Source: Anaerotruncus sp.
GTDB lineage: Bacteria; Bacillota; Clostridia; Oscillospirales; Acutalibacteraceae
Assembly (NCBI GenBank): GCA_022009795.1
Contig: CP091724.1
Coordinates: 1,649,501 to 1,713,500 of the forward strand
Direction of reading: 5' to 3'
DNA: 64,000 nucleotides
Under the pieces are notes generated by a model. That model saw nothing but the letters and a program-made list of their open reading frames with translations. It did not search any database and was not told the DNA's origin. The first letter of the stretch is position 1. The number at the start of each line of letters is the position of its first letter. The translations under genes were made by a program, and so were the position numbers. Positions 57,793 to 64,000 of the stretch are shown in pieces.

Positions 57793-58515
57793 TTATTTGC
57801 TTAATAAAAAAACAAAAGCGGCGCACGATGATGCACCGCCTGCTTGCGATATGCAATATATAATTGTATGAATTAAATTTTTGGAATAGCCGTAGCCGTT
57901 TGCAATCGCCTTAACGGGAATGCCCTGCTTGCAAAGCGGGCAATCATGGCTGTTGTAAACCTCATAGCTCGGCACATCCTCCTCGGTGAAAATCGTGTTC
58001 ACCTCAAGGCCGCAAATTTCTTTCGTTGCGCTGAATGCTGCGGAAACGCCCACTGCCTCGCCGCCGTAGTAGCCTATGCTTTCAATTGCGCGTTCAACCG
58101 TTTTTCCGCTTGTGATGCAGGAAATCAGCACAAGCACCTTTTTGCCCTGAATCATTCTGATAAGGTTATCGCGGAAAATGATATTGCCTGTGGCGTCATA
58201 TTCCGGGCCTAAAACGCAAATATCGGAATCGGGATTCGGCACAAGCATGCTCGGCCTTGCAAGCTCGTGAGCCAAATATGCGCCGAGTGCCTGTGTTTCG
58301 TAAAGGCACAAAACAGAGTCCACATGAATATCGCGCTCAATGTAATACTGCGCCAAAAGCATGGCGGCATCAACGGAAACCTTGTGATTGTGCTTAATAT
58401 CCGATGTGCCCACATAGCAGTTTATGTGCGCGTTTGCGGTTATAAAATGCCCCATATTGGCATGGATGAAAACATCCTCATCCCTGTCGGAGGTGATTGT
58501 GATAATATTTTCCAT
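57793..58515 (-). CDS. Phosphoribosyltransferase-like protein with zinc-ribbon tail
   Basis: Open frame of 240 aa; with one base less in A5 near 57880 it would end GYGYSKI at 57873, in front of a terminator-like stem, so the last 25 residues are doubtful. Type I phosphoribosyltransferase fold, PyrE-like: VDSVLCLYETQALGAYLAHE, LIRMIQGKKVLVLISCITSG, KTVERAIESIGYYGGEAVGV; C-terminal SHDCPLCKQGIPVKAI. The PRPP loop lacks the usual Asp pair (ISCITSGKT instead of DDVxTTGxT), so binding of PRPP may be altered. Start MENIITITSDRDEDVFIHAN at 58515. No pyrimidine genes nearby. Confidence 0.7.
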   Translation of the reverse strand: MENIITITSDRDEDVFIHANMGHFITANAHINCYVGTSDIKHNHKVSVDAAMLLAQYYIERDIHVDSVLCLYETQALGAYLAHELARPSMLVPNPDSDICVLGPEYDATGNIIFRDNLIRMIQGKKVLVLISCITSGKTVERAIESIGYYGGEAVGVSAAFSATKEICGLEVNTIFTEEDVPSYEVYNSHDCPLCKQGIPVKAIANGYGYSKNLIHTIIYCISQAGGASSCAAFVFLLSK

Positions 58516-58730
58516 AAAATCAATCCTTTTCGGTTTGTTTATTTTAGTTTACTATATAAATATTAACATTTCAACGGGTTTCATAATAAAAAAACAAGCC
58601 GCCTATTTGGTAATATTAAACAAATATATGAAAAATATGTGTTTTTTTGGCGCACCCCGGGGGCGCAGCGCCTTGCGCGGATTTGTTTTTCCGCTGTGTC
58701 TCACGCGGCCGAACACCGCGGCGGCAGGGC

Positions 58731-59060
58731 TTAATTTATGTAGTCACACCAAGCGGAATTAACCTTGTTTGCCGTTTTCAGGCAATATATCAGGCGGTTG
58801 TTTACCGCGCTTTTGGCGCTTTCTATGTGGCGGCTCACCGTGGGCTGTGAAAGGTGCAGCTTTTCGGCTATTTCCTTTTGGGTCAGCTTATCGCCGTATT
58901 TCATTTTAAGGCATTTTTGCTGCCGTGGGGTAAGCTCGTTTTTTATTATTTGCGGCAAAACGCTGCAAAGTGCCTGCCGCCCGGCTGCTTGGCCGTTCAT
59001 CTCGCCGCCGAAATTATCGGCGGGGCTTTTGTAATATTTTTCAATTAAGTCCGGCTTCAT
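58731..59060 (-). CDS. Sigma-70 region 4-like HTH protein, SOS cassette gene 2
   Basis: 109 aa. The N-terminal 45 residues are not recognisable; then NELTPRQQKCLKMKYGDKLT and QKEIAEKLHLSQPTVSRHIE, a clear sigma region 4 helix-turn-helix, and a tail. It lacks region 2, so it is more likely an activator of the phage Xpf/ArpU kind or a partner of core RNA polymerase. ATG at 59060 lies inside the end of the upstream gene, whose own promoter carries a LexA box. Targets are unknown. Confidence 0.65.
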   Translation of the reverse strand: MKPDLIEKYYKSPADNFGGEMNGQAAGRQALCSVLPQIIKNELTPRQQKCLKMKYGDKLTQKEIAEKLHLSQPTVSRHIESAKSAVNNRLIYCLKTANKVNSAWCDYIN

Positions 59061-59268
59061 TTTCGTCCTCCCTGTAATAATCGGCAAGCATAACGGCAAT
59101 GATTTTGCACTGGCTTGCCATATCATAATATGTTTTTATTTTTCTGCGCAGCAAATAAAGGTCTTCGCCCTTGTAAACACAAAGAAGCGGCCGCAAGCCT
59201 TTGATTTTTGCACAGAGCAAATCGTATTGATGTTCGTATTCACCTGCAAGTTCGTTAATTGAAATCAT
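59041..59268 (-). CDS. Small protein of unknown function, SOS cassette gene 1
   Basis: 75 aa: MISINELAGEYEHQYDLLCA, GLRPLLCVYKGEDLYLLRRK, YYDMASQCKIIAVMLADYYR. Predicted helical and soluble. A perfect AGGAGGTAAAAAT site precedes the ATG at 59268. It overlaps the sigma-like gene by 20 bp, so the two are coupled. I do not recognise the family; small proteins of this kind occur with phage-type sigma-like regulators. Confidence 0.55.
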   Translation of the reverse strand: MISINELAGEYEHQYDLLCAKIKGLRPLLCVYKGEDLYLLRRKIKTYYDMASQCKIIAVMLADYYREDENEAGLN

Positions 59269-59335
59269 ATTTTTACCTCCTGTTTTTTTTGCTTAAAGCC
59301 GTAAAAATCGGGGCGGTTCGGCTTTTACTCTTTTT

Positions 59336-59364
59336 ATGATAGAGGAACATATGTTCGATGTCAA
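59336..59364 (-). promoter_or_regulatory. SOS promoter with LexA box in the spacer
   Basis: Minus-strand TTGACA (59364-59359), 17-bp spacer, TATCAT (59341-59336). The spacer contains the palindrome GAACATATGTTC (59345-59356), the Gram-positive LexA (DinR) box, placed so that LexA would block RNA polymerase. Confidence 0.8.
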
Positions 59365-59647
59365 TAAAAATGCACTCATTCGACTTGTTCGGCGCAAAAA
59401 ACTCGAAGAACAGTCCTATTATTTACCCTATGGTGAAATTTTTTTGAAAATAAAAAGGGATAAAAAAGCCTGATTTGTGCTTGCGTGAAAAACATCGGCG
59501 GCTCACTCCGTAAAGAAAAATGCGGTTTAAGCTTTCCGGGCTTTGCCGTTTGCCTCATTTGCCGAGCGGCTGTTCTTTGCAAACTGCGCCCCAACGAGTG
59601 AATAACCATTCATTGGCAATGTTGTGTAAAAATTTTTATTTCCGCGC

Positions 59648-59676
59648 TTGACAAATTGTGCAATCTGGAGTATACT
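59648..59676 (+). promoter_or_regulatory. Strong promoter of a second small RNA unit
   Basis: TTGACA (59648-59653), 17 bp, TATACT (59671-59676). No protein gene follows before the terminator at 59752-59787. Confidence 0.7.
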
Positions 59677-59682
59677 TAGTTC

Positions 59683-59787
59683 ACCTTGAATGCGGAGCCG
59701 CAACCGCATCAAGTATCTTGTCCTCCTATAGTTTGTTATAGACAGAGAGGGGAAAGGCAGTGTGTTATACACTGCCTTTCTTCGTTT
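59683..59787 (+). ncRNA. Predicted small RNA, about 105 nt
   Basis: Hairpins: CTTGAATGCGG/CCGCATCAAG (59695-59722 approx.), CCTCCTATAG/CTATA-type pairing around 59733-59750, and the terminator GAAAGGCAGTGT/ACACTGCCTTTC (59752-59780) with a modest T-tract. A 13-codon frame (MRSRNRIKYLVLL) without a ribosome site lies inside. I recognise no known RNA. It is the only transcription unit in the gene-free stretch 59365-60108; the remainder shows nothing but a terminator at 59939. Confidence 0.5.
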
Positions 59788-59938
59788 TGCGGGCTTTTCG
59801 TTTATATAATCGGGCGATAAAGCCGCGGCTGTTTTAAAGGGCTTTGCCCACCTCGGCCAACTCCCGTTAAGCGCCGTCCCTATTTATTTTATGAATTTTT
59901 GCGTTTTGCGTTAATGCCGCAGAGATTTTTAGGCGGAA

Positions 59939-59980
59939 AAAGCACCGCGCATTTGCATTTTACGGCGTGCGCGGTGCTTT
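59939..59980 (-). terminator. Terminator after the HGSNAT-like gene
   Basis: AAAGCACCGCGC (59939-59950) and GCGCGGTGCTTT (59969-59980), with TTTTCC on the minus side and GCTTTTG on the plus side; about 130 bp past the stop. Confidence 0.65.
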
Positions 59981-60108
59981 GCTTTTGTTGTATTAAATTG
60001 TGTTTGGAAACGGCGCTGCGCGATTTGGCTTTGCTGTGCCGCCTGCCGCCGTGTTTTCCGTATATTTGTTTCGGCTTTGCCGTCGAGGCGAGGCAAAAAA
60101 ATGATTTT

Positions 60109-60878
60109 TCACAGCGCAAGCAGCATTATAAAGCTGATGATATACATTATCGCATAAAGCGCGGGCTGGTGCAAAAAGGTAAATCAAAGGCTGTTTTTTG
60201 CCCGCTTTTTGCAGGAATTTGCAGCGGCTTTTTGTAAAGCGCTTCCGGAAATGCCCCCGCCTCGGCATATCTGCCTATGAACGAGCCGGTTAAAAACATA
60301 AAAAGCCACGGAAGCAGCGGAAAATAATCCGCCGAAAAGAAATCGTTGCCGAAAAATCCGAGCGGGCAAAGCAAATTGCTTTTATAAAGCGAATCGGGCA
60401 GCTTGATAAGGCCGAAAAGCAGGCTGCGCGCGCTTACGGAATAGGTTAAAATAAAAAGCAAAACGCAAATGAGCATACCTATTCCCGCAGGGCATTTTTT
60501 CAGAGGACGCTGCAAAAGCCCGCCGATTATCATGCAGCAGCCGAGGCAGGAAAGTATTCCGAAATAAATTTCCGCCCCCTCAATTCCGATTGCCGGCATT
60601 ATAACGGCGGTAACGATTGAAACCGCCGCGCCGCAGGCAAGCACGATGAAGCCGCGCTTAACCGTGTTGCGCGAAAGGTGCGAGCATATGCCGCTCGTAA
60701 TTATGAAAATGCCCCAAAAAAGCGGCTGAAAATAACACAAAAAATCAAAAATTCTGTATCCCCAATCAAGCTTCAGCACAAAGCCGATATCGTAAAACAT
60801 ATGGTGAAACACCATGCAGATAATCGCAAAGCCCCTAAGCTCATCAAGAAAATAAATTCTGCGAATCCCGTTTTTCAT
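60109..60878 (-). CDS. HGSNAT-like (DUF1624) membrane acyltransferase
   Basis: About 256 aa, seven or so membrane segments. It starts MKNGIRRIYFLDELRGFAII with CMVFHHMFYD (the RGxxI...H pattern of heparan-alpha-glucosaminide acetyltransferase-related proteins), then IFIITSGICSHLSRN, RGFIVLACGAAVSIVTAVIM, DYFPLLPWLFMFLTGSFIGR. A change near 60190 hides the end FDLPFLHQPALYAIMYIISF. It probably moves an acetyl group across the membrane to a sugar, but the acceptor is unknown. Confidence 0.78.
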
Positions 60879-60963
60879 TCCGCAGCCTCCGAAAAAACTC
60901 TTAAAAATTTACTGATTTGCAATATTGTAACACATAAATGCTCATAATGCCACATTCAGATTA

Positions 60964-60992
60964 TTGTATTCAAATTTAAAATGTGTTATAAT
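60964..60992 (+). promoter_or_regulatory. Promoter of the thioesterase-HAD-iscS-thiI genes
   Basis: TTGTAT (60964-60969), 17 bp, TATAAT (60987-60992). The four genes that follow are packed within 21 bp of each other or overlap. Confidence 0.65.
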
Positions 60993-61053
60993 GGCTTTAT
61001 ATCTATAGTATTTATAATATTTAAATTATATGTTTACGGAGATTTTTTTAATT

Positions 61054-61446
61054 ATGAAAGAAATTCAATTAAACGCCGAGGCCTCCGTTTCGCTTGAGGT
61101 AACGGATGATAACACTGCGGTTGCCGCCGGCAGCGGCTCGCTTCGCGTGCTCGGCACGCCGTTTATGATTGCGCTTATGGAAAAAGCCACCTGCAATGCG
61201 GTGCACGAATTCCTGGAATTCGGCGAAACCACCGTTGGCACCTGCATTTCCGTTTCCCACGATAAGGCAAGCGGAGTGGGCGAAATCGTAACGGCTTTTG
61301 CAAAAATCACCGCGGCAGAGGGCAGAAAAATCACCTTTTCCGTTTATGCCGAAAAACGAAAGCGGCGATGTTATCGGCAAAGGCGTTATAGAGCGCTTTG
61401 TTGTGAAAAAGTGAAAAGTTTTTTAAGCAAGGTTTACGGCGATTAA
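61054..61446 (+). CDS. FlK-type hot-dog thioesterase (one frameshift)
   Basis: About 131 aa. FlK-like thioesterase fold: MKEIQLNAEASVSLEVTDDN, LGTPFMIALMEKATCNAVHE (active-site region), TTVGTCISVSHDKASGVGEI. Similar small thioesterases hydrolyse acyl-CoAs; the substrate is unknown. ATG at 61054 follows GGAG. A change near 61358 shifts NESGDVIGKGVIERFVV out of frame. Confidence 0.78.
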   Translation: MKEIQLNAEASVSLEVTDDNTAVAAGSGSLRVLGTPFMIALMEKATCNAVHEFLEFGETTVGTCISVSHDKASGVGEIVTAFAKITAAEGRKITFSVYAEKRKRRCYRQRRYRALCCEKVKSFLSKVYGD

Positions 61447-61467
61447 CCCCTAACTGGAGATTTGATT

Positions 61468-62658
61468 ATGAATTATAAAGCGGTTATATTTGATTTTGAC
61501 GGCACTGTTTGCCAAACGGGTGAGGGAATCCGAAAAAGCGCGGCGTATGCGCTTGAATCCATGGGCTTTCCCGTGCCGGAGGATGAAAACGAACTGAATT
61601 TCTTTATCGGCCCGCCGCTTCTTGTTACCTTTCAGGAAAGATACGGCGCCGATCCGCAAACGGCGGAGGAGCTTGTTAAAAAATACAGGGAGCGCTACAC
61701 TAATATAGGCGTTTACGAAAGCGAGCCTTACGACGGCATTGAGCAGCTTTTGCAGGCCCTTAAACAGGATGGCTTAAAAATAGGCATAGCATCGTCTAAG
61801 CCGAAAAAATATATCGAAACCCTGCTTGAAAGAGACGGCTTAATTAAATATTTTGACAGTGTTTGCGGCGTAAGCTTCACCGTGGATTGCGAATCAAAGG
61901 CCAATATAATCGGCCGCTGCATGAAAGAGCTTAATTCTCCGCCCGAGGAAACAATGATGGTGGGCGATAAAAGATACGATATAGAGGGCGCCAAGGCAAA
62001 CGGAATGCTTTCCGTGGGCGTGCTTTGGGGCTATGGCTCAAAGTTTGAATTTATTGAGGCGGGCGCGGATTTCATTGCGGAAAAAATCGCGGATGTGGAA
62101 TCGATTGCGCTCGGCTATTTTGAGCAAACAGAGGAATCAAACGGAATTTTCAACGGCCGAATTATCACCGTGCACGAAGATACTGTTAAGCTGGTGGACG
62201 GCACTCTTGCAAAGCGCGAAATCGTGGCGCACAACGGCGGCGTTGCGATAATCGGCTTAACTGAAAATAACGAAGTGCTTATGGTGCGCCAATTCCGCGC
62301 GCCTTACAAAGAAACCATTTATGAAATCCCCGCAGGCAAGCTTGAAAAGGGCGAGGATCCTTATGAAGCCGCCGTGCGCGAATTCGGCGAGGAATGCGGC
62401 TGCAAGGCCAAGGTGTTTAAATACATCGGCGAATTATATCCCACACCGGGATATTGCGGCGAAATCATCAGGCTTTATTATGCCGCCGATTTGGAATACG
62501 GCGAGCAGCATCTTGATGAGGACGAAAATTTGGATGTTTATAAAATCCCGCTTGAGGAGGCGTTTGAACGCTGTATGAGCGGCGAATTTAAGGATGCCAA
62601 AACGCAAATAGGAATAATGAAAATCAGGGAAATGATAAAAAATGGCAGCATATCTTGA
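61468..62658 (+). CDS. HAD phosphatase-Nudix (ADP-ribose pyrophosphatase) fusion
   Basis: One unbroken frame of 396 aa. Residues 1-215 are a HAD phosphatase of the phosphoglycolate phosphatase type: VIFDFDGTVCQTGEG, GLKIGIASSKPKKYIE, MMVGDKRYDIEGAKANGM. Residues about 220-396 are a Nudix hydrolase of the ADP-ribose pyrophosphatase type: VAIIGLTENNEVLMVRQFRA, PYKETIYEIPAGKLEKGEDP, Nudix box EAAVREFGEECG. Cutting ADP-ribose yields AMP and ribose-5-phosphate; the HAD half might act on a sugar phosphate. The start at 61468 is 8 bp from GGAG. iscS starts within its last codons. Confidence 0.88.
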   Translation: MNYKAVIFDFDGTVCQTGEGIRKSAAYALESMGFPVPEDENELNFFIGPPLLVTFQERYGADPQTAEELVKKYRERYTNIGVYESEPYDGIEQLLQALKQDGLKIGIASSKPKKYIETLLERDGLIKYFDSVCGVSFTVDCESKANIIGRCMKELNSPPEETMMVGDKRYDIEGAKANGMLSVGVLWGYGSKFEFIEAGADFIAEKIADVESIALGYFEQTEESNGIFNGRIITVHEDTVKLVDGTLAKREIVAHNGGVAIIGLTENNEVLMVRQFRAPYKETIYEIPAGKLEKGEDPYEAAVREFGEECGCKAKVFKYIGELYPTPGYCGEIIRLYYAADLEYGEQHLDEDENLDVYKIPLEEAFERCMSGEFKDAKTQIGIMKIREMIKNGSIS

Positions 62659-63775
62659 TAACAGTGCCACCACAAAGCCGTGCCCGCAGGCGGTTGAGGC
62701 AATCAATCGCATGCTCACGCAAAATTTTGCAAATCCCTCCAGCCTGCACGGCCCCGGAATAGAGGCCGCAAAGGAAATAATTGCCGCAAGGCAGGCGCTT
62801 GCAAATGCGCTTTCCTGCGAAAAGGAAGAAATCTTTTTTACCAGCGGCGCAACGGAGGCAAATAACCTTGCGCTTTTCGGCGCTGCAGAGGCTGGCAGGC
62901 GCAGGGGAAACAGAATAGTTATCTCGGCAATAGAGCATGAAAGCGTGCTTCAGGCGGCGGATGAGCTTGAAAAGCAGGGCTTTGAGGTTGTTCGCCTTAT
63001 GCCGGATGAATTCGGCTGCATCAGTGCATCGGAAATCGCAAATGCGGTTAATGATAAAACCATTCTTGTTTCGATTATGTATATAAACAATGAAGTCGGC
63101 TCGATAATGCCGGTTGAAAAAATAAAAAAAATCGTGCAAATGAAAAATGCGCCTGCGCTTGTGCATATAGATTGCGTGCAGGCATTCGGAAAGGTGCCCG
63201 TTTGCCCCAAAAAGCTTGGGGCGGATCTGCTTTCCGTTACGGCGCACAAAATTCACGGCCCAAAGGGCTGCGGCGCGCTTTATATCAAAAAAAGGCGTTC
63301 GCATTGTGCCGCGCACCTTCGGCGGCGAGCAGGAAAAGAAAATCCGCCCCGGCACGGAGGCGGCTCCGCTTATCGCGGGCTTCGGCGCGGCGGTAAATGC
63401 CCTGCCTGATATTAAAAAGCAAAGTGCGGAAATTGCGGCTTTAAACGCCTATGCAAAAAGTAAGCTGCTGGAAATTCCGGGCATTAAATTCAACAGCGGC
63501 GAAAATGCGTCGCCTTATATTTTGAATGTGTATATTCCCACCTTTATGCGCAGTCAAACCGTTGTGCAGGAGCTTTCGGCGGAATACGGCGTTTATGTGA
63601 GCAACGGCTCGGCATGCGCCAAAGGGCAAAAAGCCATGTGCTTGCCGCAATGCACCTGCCCGATGAAACAGCCGATAAAAGCATTCGCATCAGCTTTTCA
63701 AGGGAAAGCACGGCGGCGGATTGCGATGAGCTTTGCGCGGCAATTAAAGATTTGGTAAATAAACACCCGAGGTAA
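62642..63775 (+). CDS. iscS: Cysteine desulfurase, IscS/NifS family (frameshifted)
   Basis: About 378 aa. Takes sulfur from cysteine onto an active-site Cys. MAAYLDNSATTKPCPQAVEA, FTSGATEANNLALFGAAE, VISAIEHESVLQAADELEKQ, PLP Lys in SVTAHKIHGPKGCGALYI, active-site Cys in VSNGSACAKGQ. Changes near 63290 (A7) and 63632 shift frame; the end reads RISFSRESTAADCDELCAAI to HPR. thiI follows after 2 bp, so this enzyme most likely feeds tRNA thiolation, not iron-sulfur cluster assembly. Confidence 0.92.
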
Positions 63776-63777
63776 AT

Positions 63778-64000
63778 ATGAAAGAAATTATACTTGTTAT
63801 AAAAACGGAGAATTAGTGCTTAAAGGGCTTAACAGAAGCTCTTTTGAAGATGTGCTTATTAAAAATATGCGCCGCCATCTGGAGGATTTGGGCGAATTTA
63901 AATTCACCAAAAGCCAATCCACCGTTATGGTTGAGGCGCCGGATGAGGACACGGATTTGGACGACGCCGCCGAAAGGCTTGAAAAGGTTTTCGGTATTGC
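63778..64000 (+). CDS. thiI: tRNA 4-thiouridine synthase ThiI, N-terminal part (cut by window end)
   Basis: ThiI N-terminal ferredoxin-like domain: MKEIILV, NGELVLKGLNRSSFEDVLIK, HLEDLGEFKFTKSQSTVMVE, LDDAAERLEKVFGI. ThiI accepts sulfur from IscS and makes s4U in tRNA (and may help thiamine synthesis). ATG at 63778 with GAGG from the iscS end. One change near 63803 shifts the frame. The THUMP and rhodanese/PP-loop parts lie outside. Confidence 0.85.

Noticed and set aside
1..64000. rRNA genes, tRNA genes, insertion sequences with transposase, CRISPR arrays
   Set aside because: I looked for their hallmarks (T-loop GTTCGA boxes, DDE transposases, spaced repeats) and saw none that hold up.

Overview
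The window (64 kb) looks like a chromosome segment of a spore-forming gut Firmicute of the class Clostridia (Ruminococcaceae/Oscillospirales-like; the genus is not identifiable from the sequence). Grounds: low-to-mid GC, strong TTGACA-N17-TATAAT promoters, AGGAGG ribosome sites, a CotJC spore-coat gene, a SpoIIQ-like M23 gene, a T-box leader, single-chain glycyl-tRNA synthetase, SecA1 and a Firmicutes-type LexA box. Many housekeeping genes (secA, glyS, mfd, ssb, rpsF, galT, iscS) are split by one-base changes, mostly in A/T homopolymers. The acquired gene tet(W), whose product I know well, has the same kind of break. The simplest reading is an unpolished assembly with homopolymer indels, so I annotate such genes as one locus and point out the breaks rather than calling pseudogenes.

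Layout. 1-6.4 kb: a GPH-family sugar/cation symporter (cut by the window edge), galT, cotJC, a membrane-anchored caspase/gingipain-fold protease, and a compact, strongly promoted structured RNA unit. 6.4-9.3 kb: tarJ, tarI and an iron alcohol dehydrogenase (CDP-ribitol supply). 9.5-16.8 kb: a sortase-anchored repeat protein, a double-HTH regulator, a solute-binding lipoprotein, and an XRE repressor facing an SPFH/zinc-ribbon pair across twin palindromic operators. 17-23.7 kb: ilvA-ridA (threonine deamination plus imine clearing), a GNAT enzyme, a membrane-anchored GH27 alpha-galactosidase with an inserted domain, a nucleotidyltransferase-like protein and a Nudix fusion. 24-31.2 kb: a DUF975 membrane protein, glyS, secA, a lipoprotein. 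31.6-43.2 kb: a phosphoglycosyl transferase, GH2 beta-galactosidase, a radical SAM protein, pth, mfd, an M23 protein, and rpsF-ssb-rpsR. Together galT, GH27, GH2 and the GPH symporter point to use of galactosides.

43.5-54.4 kb is a higher-GC integrative mobilizable element with all genes on the minus strand: large serine recombinase, TnpW, DnaC-like loader, replisome-organizer protein, Cys-rich protein, relaxase, MobC, HTH_16 and sigma-like regulators, a methyltransferase, and tet(W) with its leader-peptide attenuator. I see no type IV secretion genes, so it would need a helper for transfer.

54.4-64 kb: leuA-leuB behind a T-box leader, a phosphoribosyltransferase-like protein, a two-gene cassette under an SOS-type promoter with a LexA box inside it (including a sigma region 4 protein), a second small-RNA-like unit, an HGSNAT-like membrane acyltransferase, a FlK-type thioesterase, a HAD-Nudix fusion protein, iscS and the start of thiI. 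The less ordinary candidates are the SOS cassette (59 kb), the structured RNA unit at 6.1-6.3 kb, the SPFH/XRE operator module (14.8 kb), the membrane-tethered protease (4.2-5.9 kb) and the two Nudix fusions.
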